Below are positions 1-10,963 of a stretch of DNA of 64,000 bases, in pieces. Origin of the DNA: Oxalobacteraceae bacterium OTU3CINTB1. Its GTDB lineage: Bacteria; Pseudomonadota; Gammaproteobacteria; Burkholderiales; Burkholderiaceae_D. The translations under genes were made by a program, and so were the position numbers. The notes beneath the pieces were generated by a model. That model was not told the origin of the DNA. It did not search any database and saw only the letters and a program-made list of their open reading frames with translations. Numbering within the stretch: position 1 is the stretch's first letter; every line of letters begins with the position of its first letter. The stretch is taken from NCBI GenBank assembly GCA_024123955.1, contig CP099652.1, forward strand, positions 1 to 64,000. Reading direction: 5' to 3'.

Positions 1-1398
1 ATGGAAAATTTCTGGCAGACCTGCTCCGCACAGTTGGAGTTGGAACTGACGCCGCAACAATTTAGCGCGTGGATAAAACCGCTCATCCCACTCGATTACG
101 AGGCGGGCAAGTTGCGTGTGGCCGCACCGAACCGCTTCAAGCTGGACTGGGTCAAGTCGCAGTTCGCCAGCCGCATCACGGCGCTGGCCAGCCAGTACTG
201 GGAAGCGCCGACCGAAGTGCAGTTCGTGCTCGACCCGCGCCTGTCGATGCCGCGCAAGCCGGCCACCGTGGTGCCGGCGCCGGACTACAACGACGGCAAC
301 CCGAACAACCACCCGCGCAATTCCGATCCGGTGCCGTCGGTGCCCGAGCTGCCGGCGTCGGCCGCGCCGCGCCGCGAGCAAAGCCGCATCAACACCGATC
401 TGACGTTCGACAGCTTCGTCACCGGTAAGGCCAACCAGCTGGCGCGCGCCGCCGCCATCCAGGTCGCCAACAACCCGGGCGTGTCGTACAACCCGCTGTT
501 CTTCTACGGCGGCGTCGGCCTGGGTAAGACCCACTTGATCCACGCCATCGGCAACCAGGTGATGGCCGACCAGCCGGGCGCCAAGATCCGCTACATCCAC
601 GCCGAGCAGTACGTGCGCGACGTGGTGACCGCCTATCAGCGCAAGGGCTTCGACGACTTCAAGCATTACTATCACTCGCTCGACATGCTGCTGATCGATG
701 ATATTCAGTTCTTCGGGGGCAAAAGCCGCACGCAGGAAGAATTCTTCTACGCGTTTGAAGCGCTGATCGCCGCCAAGAAACAGATCATCATCACCTCGGA
801 CACGTATCCGAAGGAAATCACCGGCATGGACGACCGCCTGATCTCGCGCTTCGACTCGGGCCTCACGGTTGCGATCGAACCGCCGGAGCTGGAAATGCGG
901 GTCGCCATTCTGTTGAAGAAGGCCAAGCAGGAAGGCGTCACGTTCTCGGACGACGTCGCCTTCTTCGTCGCCAAGCACCTGCGCTCGAACGTGCGCGAGC
1001 TCGAAGGCGCGCTGCGCAAGATCCTGGCGTACTCGCGCTTCCACGGCAAGGACATCACGATCGACATCGTCAAGGAAGCGCTGAAGGACTTGCTGTCGGT
1101 GCAGAACCGCCAGATTTCCGTGGAAAACATCCAGAAGACCGTGGCCGACTTCTTCAACATCAAGGTCGCCGACATGTACTCCAAGCGCCGTCCGGCCAAC
1201 ATCGCCCGGCCGCGCCAGATCGCCATGTACCTGGCCAAGGAACTGACGCAAAAGAGCTTGCCGGAGATCGGCGAACTGTTCGGCGGGCGCGATCACACGA
1301 CCGTTTTGCATGCCGTCCGCAAGATCGCTTTGGACCGCACCAAGAACCCGGAATGCAACCACGAACTGCACGTGCTGGAACAAACGCTGAAGGGCTAG
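1..1398 (+). CDS. dnaA: Chromosomal replication initiator protein DnaA
   Basis: DnaA binds DnaA boxes at oriC, melts the origin and recruits the replicative helicase. The 465 residues show the family layout: an N-terminal oligomerisation domain I (about 1-80), a Pro-rich variable linker (about 85-130), an AAA+ domain with Walker A GGVGLGKT at 170-177 and Walker B LLIDDIQ at 230-236, and a C-terminal helix-turn-helix with the DnaA signature [10 protein letters not shown] near 430. Length is typical. The window begins exactly at its ATG, so the ribosome binding site and any upstream oriC are not visible. dnaN follows 96 bp downstream in the same orientation, the usual replication operon order. 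Confidence 0.99.
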   Translation: MENFWQTCSAQLELELTPQQFSAWIKPLIPLDYEAGKLRVAAPNRFKLDWVKSQFASRITALASQYWEAPTEVQFVLDPRLSMPRKPATVVPAPDYNDGNPNNHPRNSDPVPSVPELPASAAPRREQSRINTDLTFDSFVTGKANQLARAAAIQVANNPGVSYNPLFFYGGVGLGKTHLIHAIGNQVMADQPGAKIRYIHAEQYVRDVVTAYQRKGFDDFKHYYHSLDMLLIDDIQFFGGKSRTQEEFFYAFEALIAAKKQIIITSDTYPKEITGMDDRLISRFDSGLTVAIEPPELEMRVAILLKKAKQEGVTFSDDVAFFVAKHLRSNVRELEGALRKILAYSRFHGKDITIDIVKEALKDLLSVQNRQISVENIQKTVADFFNIKVADMYSKRRPANIARPRQIAMYLAKELTQKSLPEIGELFGGRDHTTVLHAVRKIALDRTKNPECNHELHVLEQTLKG

Positions 1399-1494
1399 CG
1401 GGACGCTAGTTTTGCCATTATGATTGGTCGAACTGCAGAGCTGCACACAAGTTAATATTGAAATATCGTTAATCTTTACTACTGAGGATAATCT

Positions 1495-2601
1495 ATGCAA
1501 TTGGTCAAAACCACCCGAGATACCCTTCTCCGGCCACTGCAGATCGTGAGTGGTATTGTCGAGCGTCGGCACACTATGCCGATTCTGGCCAATATCCTCA
1601 TCCGCAAAGACGGCGAAAACGTATCCTTCCTGTCGACCGACACCGAAGTGCAGATCACCACGAACGCCCAGATCGGCTCCGGCGCCGAAGTGGCTGGCAC
1701 CACCGTCGCCGCCCGCAAGCTGCTCGACATCCTGCGCGCGCTGCCGGAATCGGGCGACGTCACGATGACCCTGCTGAACAAGCGCCTGACCGTGCAAACG
1801 GGCAAATCGCGCTTCGCGCTGCAAACCCTGGCCGCCGAGGAATTCCCGACCGTCCAGCAAGCCGACAGCTACAGCGCCAGCGTGACCCTGCCGCAAAAGA
1901 CGTTGAAGCACCTGTTCAACATGGTGCACTTCTCGATGGCGCAGCAGGACATCCGCTACTACCTGAACGGCCTGCTGCTGGTCCTGGACGGCAACAACGT
2001 CATCGCCGTGGCCACCGACGGCCACCGCCTGGCGTTCTGCCAGGTGGAGACCGAGCAAACGTTCGAGCGCCAGGAAGTGATCATCCCGCGCAAGACCATC
2101 ATCGAACTGCAGCGCCTGCTGGAAGAAAACGACGAGACCGTTCAACTGGACATCGCCGCCAACCAGGTCAAGCTCACCTTCGCCGACATCGAGCTGATCT
2201 CGAAATTGGTCGAGGGCAAGTTCCCCGACTACACGCGCGTGATACCGAAGGGCTACAAGAACGAATTCACGATCGGCCGCGATGAGCTGCTGCGTTCGCT
2301 GCAACGCGCCGCCATCATGACCAGCGACAAGTTCAAAGGCGTGCGCTGCATCATCACGCCGGGCAGCATGAAGATCAGCTCGACCAACGCCGACCAGGAA
2401 GAAGCGGTCGAGGAACTGGAGATCGACTACGGCGGCGACAGCGTCGACATCGGCTTCAACGTCACCTATTTGCTCGACGTGCTCAACAACCTCAAGTGCG
2501 ACCAGATCAACGTCGCCCTGGGCGATTCGAACTCGTCGGCGCTGATCTCGATCCCGGATAACACCGACTTCAAGTACGTCGTTATGCCGATGCGGATCTA
2601 A
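1495..2601 (+). CDS. dnaN: DNA polymerase III beta sliding clamp
   Basis: The beta clamp is a ring-shaped homodimer that tethers DNA polymerase III and other repair and replication factors to DNA. The 368 residues match the family length and contain the three clamp folds. Recognisable stretches are QIVSGIVERRHTMPILANIL near the N-terminus, MAQQDIRYYLNGLLL in the middle and the C-terminal end YVVMPMRI, which forms part of the hydrophobic partner-binding pocket in this family. The start is supported by GAGG about 8 nt upstream of the ATG. It lies 96 bp after dnaA; I saw no convincing DnaA-box cluster in that gap. A REP-like pair, not recF, separates it from gyrB. Confidence 0.99.
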   Translation: MQLVKTTRDTLLRPLQIVSGIVERRHTMPILANILIRKDGENVSFLSTDTEVQITTNAQIGSGAEVAGTTVAARKLLDILRALPESGDVTMTLLNKRLTVQTGKSRFALQTLAAEEFPTVQQADSYSASVTLPQKTLKHLFNMVHFSMAQQDIRYYLNGLLLVLDGNNVIAVATDGHRLAFCQVETEQTFERQEVIIPRKTIIELQRLLEENDETVQLDIAANQVKLTFADIELISKLVEGKFPDYTRVIPKGYKNEFTIGRDELLRSLQRAAIMTSDKFKGVRCIITPGSMKISSTNADQEEAVEELEIDYGGDSVDIGFNVTYLLDVLNNLKCDQINVALGDSNSSALISIPDNTDFKYVVMPMRI

Positions 2602-2605
2602 GAGG

Positions 2606-5314
<2,709 letters not shown>

Positions 5315-5337
5315 CTGCTGTAGCTGAACGCCCTCTC

Positions 5338-5366
5338 AAAGCCAGCCTTTCTAGGCTGGCTTTTTT
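5338..5366 (+). terminator. Rho-independent terminator after gyrB
   Basis: A stem GCCAGCC (5341-5347) / GGCTGGC (5354-5360) with a 6-nt loop is flanked by AAA on the left and followed by TTTTTT. It begins 24 bp after the gyrB stop codon and is in the right orientation to end the dnaA-dnaN-gyrB transcription unit. Confidence 0.92.
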
Positions 5367-5557
5367 ATTGCGCCATTCTCACCCGCATCTAGTCGCCTTT
5401 GCCATAGCAGCGATGGTGCTATAAATCACTCACGGCGATGCCGCTGATCACATTCTGTGCCCCTTTGGCCGCTGGACACTACGGACTACTTCTTACGTCA
5501 GTCCAAAGTCTGCGTGCTTCCCGCGCAATATCACAGACTGGCGTTGGCAACCTGGGC

Positions 5558-5995
5558 CTAAATCGATGCAGGATCATCATCCGCCTCCGCCACATCTCCG
5601 TAGAGAGTCAGGCCCGGAACCGTTCCGACAAGGGCTTCCGCGGTAGCATAAAAAACGTTTCCTAATGATCGTAAGCAGGGGGGTATTTCGACGATCGGAC
5701 CCGTCCTATATGCCCCAGCTGATGCGCAATTGGCTCGCCCGACCAGTGCGCCCATCTCGGTCTGATGTTCGTGCAAATACAATTCAGTCATCGAACCGCC
5801 CTCTTGCACGTAAACATACGATGGCGCTGATTTTCCGTCCAACAATGCGGTACCGTTTTGATCAATCGTGATTCGCAATTGCCCACCTGGCAAGCGCTCG
5901 TATTGGATGCCCGCTTTCGACGTTATGAGATGGAGAGCAACTGCAACCACATCTTCGTGACTTAAAAACAACTTCGAGATATAGGTTTGGGGCAT
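5558..5995 (-). CDS. Hypothetical protein
   Basis: This 145-residue protein is not recognised. I choose the ATG at 5995 because a GGAG sequence lies about 7 nt upstream; the longer reading from 6097 has no ribosome binding site and adds a Cys-rich leader of unlikely composition. The sequence starts MPQTYISKLFLSHEDVVA, has balanced composition and no obvious signal peptide or membrane helix; the C-terminal end is acidic (AEADDDP). It stands alone, facing gyrB, in an AT-richer patch that looks acquired. The first half could be an alpha/beta fold. Function unknown. Confidence 0.55.
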   Translation of the reverse strand: MPQTYISKLFLSHEDVVAVALHLITSKAGIQYERLPGGQLRITIDQNGTALLDGKSAPSYVYVQEGGSMTELYLHEHQTEMGALVGRANCASAGAYRTGPIVEIPPCLRSLGNVFYATAEALVGTVPGLTLYGDVAEADDDPASI

Positions 5996-6390
5996 CGATT
6001 GCTCCGTATGTGACTGGGCGAGCAAGGTATATGTCGGGCAGCCACAGGGGCAACTTTCGCTAAGGTGCTCACTAGCGCCGACGCAGTCGAGAGACATTAG
6101 TGCTTTTTTACCTTGCAGAGCAAAATGAGTTAGACCGCCGTTCGACTAGAAATATCTTGTGCATCCCAAAAAAAAGACTTACTAAGCTGCCGAAATACCG
6201 CCGCTTCACTCGGGCGAGAGACCGGAAGACCTGGTGATTGTTGCCGTGCGGCCGATAAACACCTGGGTGGGCGCCGATGTGAACACAGCCAGCTAGCCCT
6301 CAGCGGTCTAAGAATCCAACCTTATCCAATGACGCCTCTTCTATTGTCGGGCTCGCTTAAATCTTAAGCAGGCTCAACAATAGATGTTAG
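5996..6390. other. Intergenic region, no gene seen
   Basis: About 395 bp between two divergent genes. It should hold their promoters, but I see no reading frame with a plausible start and no transposon end. Composition is AT-richer than the chromosome average. Confidence 0.5.
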
Positions 6391-6429
6391 AGTGATGCCT
6401 AGAATCAATTGACAACTAGGCATCGCACT
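6391..6429 (+). promoter_or_regulatory. Imperfect inverted repeat upstream of the HNH gene
   Basis: Arms ATGCCTAG (6395-6402) and CTAGGCAT (6416-6423) are perfect, and the pairing extends with a 2-nt bulge through AGTG (6391-6394) and CACT (6426-6429). It ends two bases before the GGGAG ribosome binding site (6431-6435) of the gene starting at 6440. It may be an operator or an RNA hairpin controlling translation. No regulator is encoded beside it, so its role is inferred only from position and symmetry. Confidence 0.45.
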
Positions 6430-6439
6430 CGGGAGTTAT

Positions 6440-7345
6440 ATGGAGTTTTATTGGGTAAATATCGGCACCACACACAAGACCGTAATCGATCAACATTTTT
6501 TGTGGGCTCCTAAAAGCTCACGAAACAAGGCAGGGAGCGAGGTAACCCGGCTCTACTGGGACAACGTCGGAAAGGTTCAGCAAGGAGACATAATTTTCTG
6601 TTGCTACAACCAAAGAATCAGCTTCTTAGCAATCGCAGACGGAAATTCATATACCGAGGCCCGCCCTATTAGCCGTTCATTCGGTGAGTGGGACGCTGTC
6701 GGGAACCGCGTAGACGTCCAGATTGTTGAAATAGACCGCAAGGTCCATCGCGATGAAATTTCATCCGAATTCATTGCGAGGTTTAATAACCGAAGCGCTC
6801 CATCTTTATTCAGTAATCAAGCTACCCTCAACCAAATTTACATGGCGCATCTGCCTGCAGATGCCGGGATGTACCTTTTTGAGGCTGTCAACCAGACAGC
6901 GAGGTCAGAGGAAGCTTTCATTAACGCCGGGACTAGCGAGCCTGCGAAAATATCCGCGACAACGCGAGAGGCACTCGTGATGGCTCGCGTTGGGCAAGGT
7001 AAATTTAGAGCTGATCTTATAAAACGATGGGGTGGACGATGCGCACTCACTGGTCTGCAAAACGTCAATCTGATGGTGGCGTCGCACATCAATTCGTGGG
7101 CGCTGTCCGACAATATCGAAAGGTTAGACGTCGAAAACGGTTTGCTACTAGCCCCGCATGTTGACCGGCTGTTCGACCAAGGCCTCATCTCATTTTCAAA
7201 TAATGGTCTAGTGCAGATCTCACCATTATTGAGCAGCGAAGACCGAGTTATCTTCGGACTAGATCGATTTACAAAAATAGAGACGCTCAGCGGAAGAAAT
7301 CAGTCCTATCTGGATCGTCACCGCAAGCGCTTCAATTTCCTTTAA
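6440..7345 (+). CDS. HNH endonuclease with EVE/PUA-like N-terminus (candidate modification-dependent restriction enzyme)
   Basis: The C-terminal half (about 175-260) fits the HNH_2 nuclease family: a conserved helix ending KFRADLIKRWGGRCALTG, then VASHINSW with the metal-binding His at 216, and ENGLLLAPHVDRLFDQGLI with Asn 233 and His 240. The N-terminal part (1-110) begins FYWVNIGTTHKT and has QQGDIIFCCYNQRISFLAIA, which resembles the EVE/PUA base-flipping fold by eye. EVE-HNH proteins such as VcaM4I cut DNA carrying modified cytosines (established for the family). Start is supported by GGGAG 4 nt upstream. The methyltransferase debris just downstream suggests a restriction-modification history. 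The EVE assignment is weaker than the HNH assignment. Confidence 0.75.
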   Translation: MEFYWVNIGTTHKTVIDQHFLWAPKSSRNKAGSEVTRLYWDNVGKVQQGDIIFCCYNQRISFLAIADGNSYTEARPISRSFGEWDAVGNRVDVQIVEIDRKVHRDEISSEFIARFNNRSAPSLFSNQATLNQIYMAHLPADAGMYLFEAVNQTARSEEAFINAGTSEPAKISATTREALVMARVGQGKFRADLIKRWGGRCALTGLQNVNLMVASHINSWALSDNIERLDVENGLLLAPHVDRLFDQGLISFSNNGLVQISPLLSSEDRVIFGLDRFTKIETLSGRNQSYLDRHRKRFNFL

Positions 7346-7385
7346 CCACGCAAGCATCAGCTTGCCAGTCCTGGTTCATAGGCGG

Positions 7386-7724
7386 CAGCACGGCGTCTTC
7401 CTGGACGAGTGCGACATGTTTCCGCAAGCGGTGCACGCCGTGCGCGAGAGCAGTCCGCGCGCGTTCATCTTCGAACAACAAGCCGGGCGCCGTAAGCGAG
7501 TCCCGGATCACGTTCAAGCTGGTGAACGCGGACAACTAGGGCGTGCGTCGAGAAGAAGATCCGGACGCTCATCGACGCCGACTACGGCACCAACCTGCTT
7601 GCGTAGAAAACCGTGCGCGACACCATTAGCGACCTGCCCGATCCGGAGCGTCACCGGCAACGCCGTGCCGGTACGGCTGGCGTCGGTGATCGCCGAGAGC
7701 GTGTGCGCGCTGCTCAGGAAGTAG
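7386..7724 (+). pseudogene. Remnant of a cytosine-C5 DNA methyltransferase
   Basis: Fragments of a C5-methyltransferase appear in order but in different frames. DMFPQAVHAVRESSPRAFIFE matches the region after motif IV up to the start of the ENV motif; then, after a frame change, ITFKLVNADN followed by a stop and GV matches the motif VIII neighbourhood; KTVRDTISDLPDPE matches the segment before the final motifs; and, in another frame, VTGNAVPVRLASVIAESV matches the motif X end (family form IGNAVPVRLA). The N-terminal SAM-binding motif I, the catalytic Pro-Cys and most of the target-recognition domain are missing. The gene is therefore dead. It lies directly after the HNH endonuclease on the same strand. 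Confidence 0.78.
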
Positions 7725-8029
7725 GCTCACCGGCCAGCGCCGCGCCAGCCACCTTGAGTTCGACGCCCAAACGCCCACCGGCGTGGAGGAGCGCTCCAGG
7801 TTCAGTTGGTGCATGTCTTCAATGAAGCGCTTGAAGATCTGGTGGGTGTCGGCGTAAGACCGATGCGTCGCCAGGTGGGCGCCTATCTGTTCGATGTTCG
7901 TCCCCAATAGCTTTGATGAGTCACCGTCGCCCCGCCCCACTCGAGGCAGAGATCGGTATCCAATCAAGATCATACTTGCATAGAAAAGCAAACTACTATC
8001 TCAAATATATTTTTATATTATGCTCTGCT
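7725..8029. other. No intact gene; possible degraded coding remnant
   Basis: Between the methyltransferase remnant and the membrane protein gene the minus strand reads a coding-like stretch at about 7750-7915 (LLGTNIEQIGAHLATHRS and FKRFIEDMHQLNLERSS) that I cannot assign. It has no credible start and runs into apparent noise, so I treat it as a possible gene fragment only. From about 7975 the sequence becomes very AT-rich. Confidence 0.35.
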
Positions 8030-8734
8030 TCAAAATTGCCTACCAAATATATCCACAAAAAAATAGCCTGCGGAGATTTTCCCCGCAATATAAATTGCCA
8101 AAGGTATGGTTAAGATTGCTATCACGCCAAAAAAACCGACATTGCCGCCGTAGGCAACTATTAATCTCTGGAGAGGGTAGCCTAAAAATATAATGGGTGA
8201 AATCATTCTCAAAATCTCTCCCCGGCTAAACCTCGCGTCTCTGTGACCACAACCAAGCATCTCAGCGCAATACGGGTAAAAAAAACCAATCGACATTTTT
8301 ATTCTTATGTTTTTTCTTAGGTAATCGTTTTTATTTTCAATATCAATTATTTTTCTCGCCTGAAATACGCAGCATAGGCACGTCAATAATACATACGTGA
8401 GCCAAATAATTACTTTCACATCAAGCTCAACATCGGCGGCCTCCATCATAAGAAATATGGGAACCGTAAAAAATATAAATCCTGGCAATGCAACGAAAAA
8501 TCCCAAAATAAGAATTACAATCCTCAATCTTTCGACCCTAAAAAAAGCGCCTAAAAAATAAAGAAGAACAGAAATTCCAACAACAGTCAGCCACGTCGGA
8601 CCGGTGAAATTTTGTGGCTTTCCAACCACATCAAAAACCATCCAAGTAAAAAAGATCGTCAAGGAGTTAAATATGAAAAAGATCACAGCGCATCTAGTCC
8701 ATGGATTGATTGGTGGATTGCTTTGGAAAATCAT
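8030..8734 (-). CDS. Polytopic membrane protein of unknown function
   Basis: The protein (234 residues from the ATG at 8734; an alternative start at 8749 adds five) has about six or seven hydrophobic segments, for example AVIFFIFNSLTIFFTWMVF, WLTVVGISVLLYFLGAFF, IVILILGFFVALPGFIFF and VIIWLTYVLLTCLCCVF. It contains a short cytoplasmic-looking patch with CAEMLGCGHRDARFSRGE. It is strikingly AT-rich compared with the chromosome, which points to transfer. It is the last gene on the minus strand after the two PAAR genes and could be an accessory or immunity protein of that T6SS operon, but a gap of about 500 bp separates them. No family recognised. Confidence 0.65.
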   Translation of the reverse strand: MIFQSNPPINPWTRCAVIFFIFNSLTIFFTWMVFDVVGKPQNFTGPTWLTVVGISVLLYFLGAFFRVERLRIVILILGFFVALPGFIFFTVPIFLMMEAADVELDVKVIIWLTYVLLTCLCCVFQARKIIDIENKNDYLRKNIRIKMSIGFFYPYCAEMLGCGHRDARFSRGEILRMISPIIFLGYPLQRLIVAYGGNVGFFGVIAILTIPLAIYIAGKISAGYFFVDIFGRQF

Positions 8735-8749
8735 TATTCTGTGCTCCAT

Positions 8750-9253
8750 AGTTTTGCATCTTAGACTCATTGGACATCGAAAGCATTCATGCCCGACCGC
8801 AACGGCAGACTGCACTGGACGTCGATCATTTCATGGGTTTGCGATGGACTTATTGAGTTGCAGCAATGTGCCAGTCTTATCACTGGATTCGCAACGTCCG
8901 GCATTCATCGTTCCCCTCTACTTGTTCCAGTTTGCGAAGTCTTAAGGTCTGCACAGCCCTCGTAAGCGCGACGACCCGGCCAGAGGTGCTAGAGGCGATC
9001 GGGGCTAGGCTCATTTTTTACCGGTGCGGGGGGCTTCGTCGGCATCGGAGGTGCCACATGCGGTGAGCACGTGGAGTTCCGGAGTGGGTCTGTGTATGTA
9101 GCTGTTCTTTTGTTCGGCGCCGTCTGGAGACCTGCGCTTCGTCATCTGGCTCGACGGAGTCCAGAGGTCGGTCAGCGGGGAATTGCTGACCTCTCTCGGG
9201 ATATGACTACTTGTTGCTTGAGCGACAAGTTGTGTTCAGAATCAGGCTTTCGG
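8750..9253. other. Intergenic region, no gene seen
   Basis: About 500 bp between the membrane protein gene and the PAAR gene. Both strands carry only short frames without convincing starts or recognisable motifs. It may be decayed sequence at the downstream end of the T6SS operon. Confidence 0.45.
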
Positions 9254-9511
9254 CTATATGGATGAGATCAGCGTTGCGCCGCACGCGGTTTTGTCTCCGT
9301 GATACGCAACTGCCTTCCCATGGTGCTTGCGATCGCTCGACGGCACTTGAATGGCAAAAGTCCCCTTGCATTGCGGGCAAGTGGCTTTATCACCGTGAAG
9401 GGCAATAGCTTTTCCAAGCGCTTTAAAATCCGCCGCCGCCGATATGACTTTTCCTCCGTGCGATGTCGAGTCCCCCAATCGAACTACGCCAAGCCCCTTG
9501 CTGTTTTTCAT
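9254..9511 (-). CDS. PAAR-domain protein (T6SS spike tip)
   Basis: This 85-residue protein begins MKNSKGLGVVRLGDSTSHGG and contains the PAAR hallmarks: GDSTSHGGKV at the start, ALHGDKATCPQCKGTF in the middle and GKAVAYHGDKTACGATLISS at the end, with His and Cys residues that bind zinc in the family. PAAR proteins cap the VgrG trimer and sharpen or arm the T6SS needle. It carries no effector extension. A second PAAR gene lies upstream at 10668, with a DUF6708 gene between them. The ATG at 9511 gives the normal PAAR start; a longer frame adds only nine residues. Confidence 0.92.
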   Translation of the reverse strand: MKNSKGLGVVRLGDSTSHGGKVISAAADFKALGKAIALHGDKATCPQCKGTFAIQVPSSDRKHHGKAVAYHGDKTACGATLISSI

Positions 9512-9572
9512 ATTGATCCTTCTTACAAAACTGGACAACGTCGATGTAACGTGGCTTGCGAAGCTTTACAAT

Positions 9573-10655
9573 CTAATTTCGCTCATCAGCCGCCATCCAG
9601 CTCTGAGCGTTCACGATCGGGTCAGCCTCGCCCGTCCAATCCCCGCTATTGCAACGTGGGGCTAAGGGATAGCGGCCCGCGACCCGTGCTCGTGCAGTTT
9701 CGGCCCACCCTACAGGTGTACTGCCATGTGGCTGGACGTGGGCGTCTGCCTTCCGGACGCTACTGACATCCGAAACTCCGGCGGGCCAAATTGGATCGCG
9801 GCAAGTCCACATTGACACTACGCGGTGACTGGTTAAGAACGCGGCAAAAGGGCTGAATATGGCGCGAATGGCAGGGCCGAGATTGAAGCCAAGTTCATAC
9901 AGACAATATAAGAAGCTCTCGCCGATATCTTCGTGTTCAGCCAGATAAAGCAGCGGCGGCGGCAAACCTTCCGGCCCTTTGTTCATGTAAGCGCACCAGT
10001 AATTCCATTGCGCCAGGAGGTCACGCATGCCGTCAATTCCCTGCCACTCCCGTCCAATTGCAAACGCACGAATGACGTTGTCTTTCTCATCGAGCTGGTA
10101 GCAGCGAATGTGGAACTGCTCACCCAAATCAAGTTTCGCTGGTCCTCTATGAACGCAAAATACAGAGCGCTCACCCCACGGGATTTCCCAGCAAATATCG
10201 CCGTCAGCGGCTGCATTTCGATAGCGTCGATGACGAATAGCATAAATTTTTTGCGTCTCACGATTGAACCGAATAGGACGACGTGTTAGCCAGAAAAATT
10301 CATCTCGACCGAAACGTATGGCTACCCCAAAAAGGAACAACGGGCTTAGCACGAATACTGTTATTGCAAAGATCGCTCCTGCGTCCATGTATCTGGGTGG
10401 GTGCGTGAACAAGACAGCTACGGTTCCCCACGAAAAAAGTAGGCCCATAAAGCACGCTGCCAACGTTCCTCCCGCGTACCACTGTCTCATCATATGGGGT
10501 TGATCGCTAACATCCATATAAGTGGAGTTGACTCTGAAGACAGTGCCGCTATCGGCTACTTCGGGGCCTACTGCTCCGGTAAGCGGGAGCCTATGTTCAG
10601 CCTCCCATGGAGGGATCGGGCATCCGACTTTGGGGCGGAAAACTCGTTCATCCAT
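9573..10655 (-). CDS. DUF6708-like membrane-anchored T6SS-associated protein
   Basis: A 360-residue protein with two membrane segments (about 85-105, GTLAACFMGLLFSWGTVAVL, and about 115-140, AIFAITVFVLSPLFLFGVAI) followed by a domain with WLTRRPIRFNRETQKIYA, HRGPAKLDLGEQFHIRCYQLD and a Trp-rich LLAQWNYWCAYMNKGPEGLP. This arrangement is that of the DUF6708 family, which is regularly found beside PAAR and vgrG genes in Burkholderiales; no biochemical role is established. It lies between two PAAR genes, 12 bp from the upstream one, so it is co-transcribed with them. It may be an effector, an immunity protein or a loader. Confidence 0.75.
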   Translation of the reverse strand: MDERVFRPKVGCPIPPWEAEHRLPLTGAVGPEVADSGTVFRVNSTYMDVSDQPHMMRQWYAGGTLAACFMGLLFSWGTVAVLFTHPPRYMDAGAIFAITVFVLSPLFLFGVAIRFGRDEFFWLTRRPIRFNRETQKIYAIRHRRYRNAAADGDICWEIPWGERSVFCVHRGPAKLDLGEQFHIRCYQLDEKDNVIRAFAIGREWQGIDGMRDLLAQWNYWCAYMNKGPEGLPPPLLYLAEHEDIGESFLYCLYELGFNLGPAIRAIFSPFAAFLTSHRVVSMWTCRDPIWPAGVSDVSSVRKADAHVQPHGSTPVGWAETARARVAGRYPLAPRCNSGDWTGEADPIVNAQSWMAADERN

Positions 10656-10667
10656 TGCGATCTCCTA

Positions 10668-10934
10668 TCAGCTCTCTAAGAAGGTTTCGAGCGACGAGAT
10701 AAGCGTCGCGCCACAAGATGTTTTGTCGCCGTCATAGGCGACGGCTTTCCCATTGATCGAGTGTGTTGCACTACCGCTTGCGACAGTGCAGTTTTGATGG
10801 CCGTTGATAGGGCACATGCATTTGTCGCCCACGACGACAACGGGCTTACCGCTGACAACGAAGTGAGCAACGCTACTGTCGAGAACCTTTCCTCCATGAG
10901 AGGTTTCATCACCTATGCGTATCACGTTAGGCAT
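10668..10934 (-). CDS. PAAR-domain protein (T6SS spike tip)
   Basis: An 88-residue protein starting MPNVIRIGDETSHGGKV with internal VVVGDKCMCPINGHQNC and the closing GKAVAYDGDKTSCGATLISS. These are the three PAAR segments with zinc-binding His and Cys residues. It caps a VgrG trimer. It follows the Tli4-type immunity gene by 29 bp in the same operon and is itself followed by the DUF6708 gene after 12 bp. It differs from the other PAAR in this operon in the middle segment (CMCPINGHQN against CPQCKGT), so it is not a recent duplicate. Confidence 0.93.
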   Translation of the reverse strand: MPNVIRIGDETSHGGKVLDSSVAHFVVSGKPVVVVGDKCMCPINGHQNCTVASGSATHSINGKAVAYDGDKTSCGATLISSLETFLES

Positions 10935-10963
10935 TCGGAAAATCCCTCCGATCTAAATTTGCT

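Noticed and set aside
1399-1494. Possible origin of replication or DnaA boxes between dnaA and dnaN
   Set aside because: I could not find a cluster of TTATCCACA-like boxes there. The origin is more likely upstream of dnaA, outside the window.
5438-5871. Short plus-strand frames over the hypothetical minus-strand gene
   Set aside because: They lack ribosome binding sites and have no coding-like composition; the minus-strand frame with GGAG is preferred.
7626-7991. A 121-residue minus-strand gene
   Set aside because: Its C-terminal half runs antisense to the methyltransferase remnant and it has no plausible start; only a short middle part looks coding-like.
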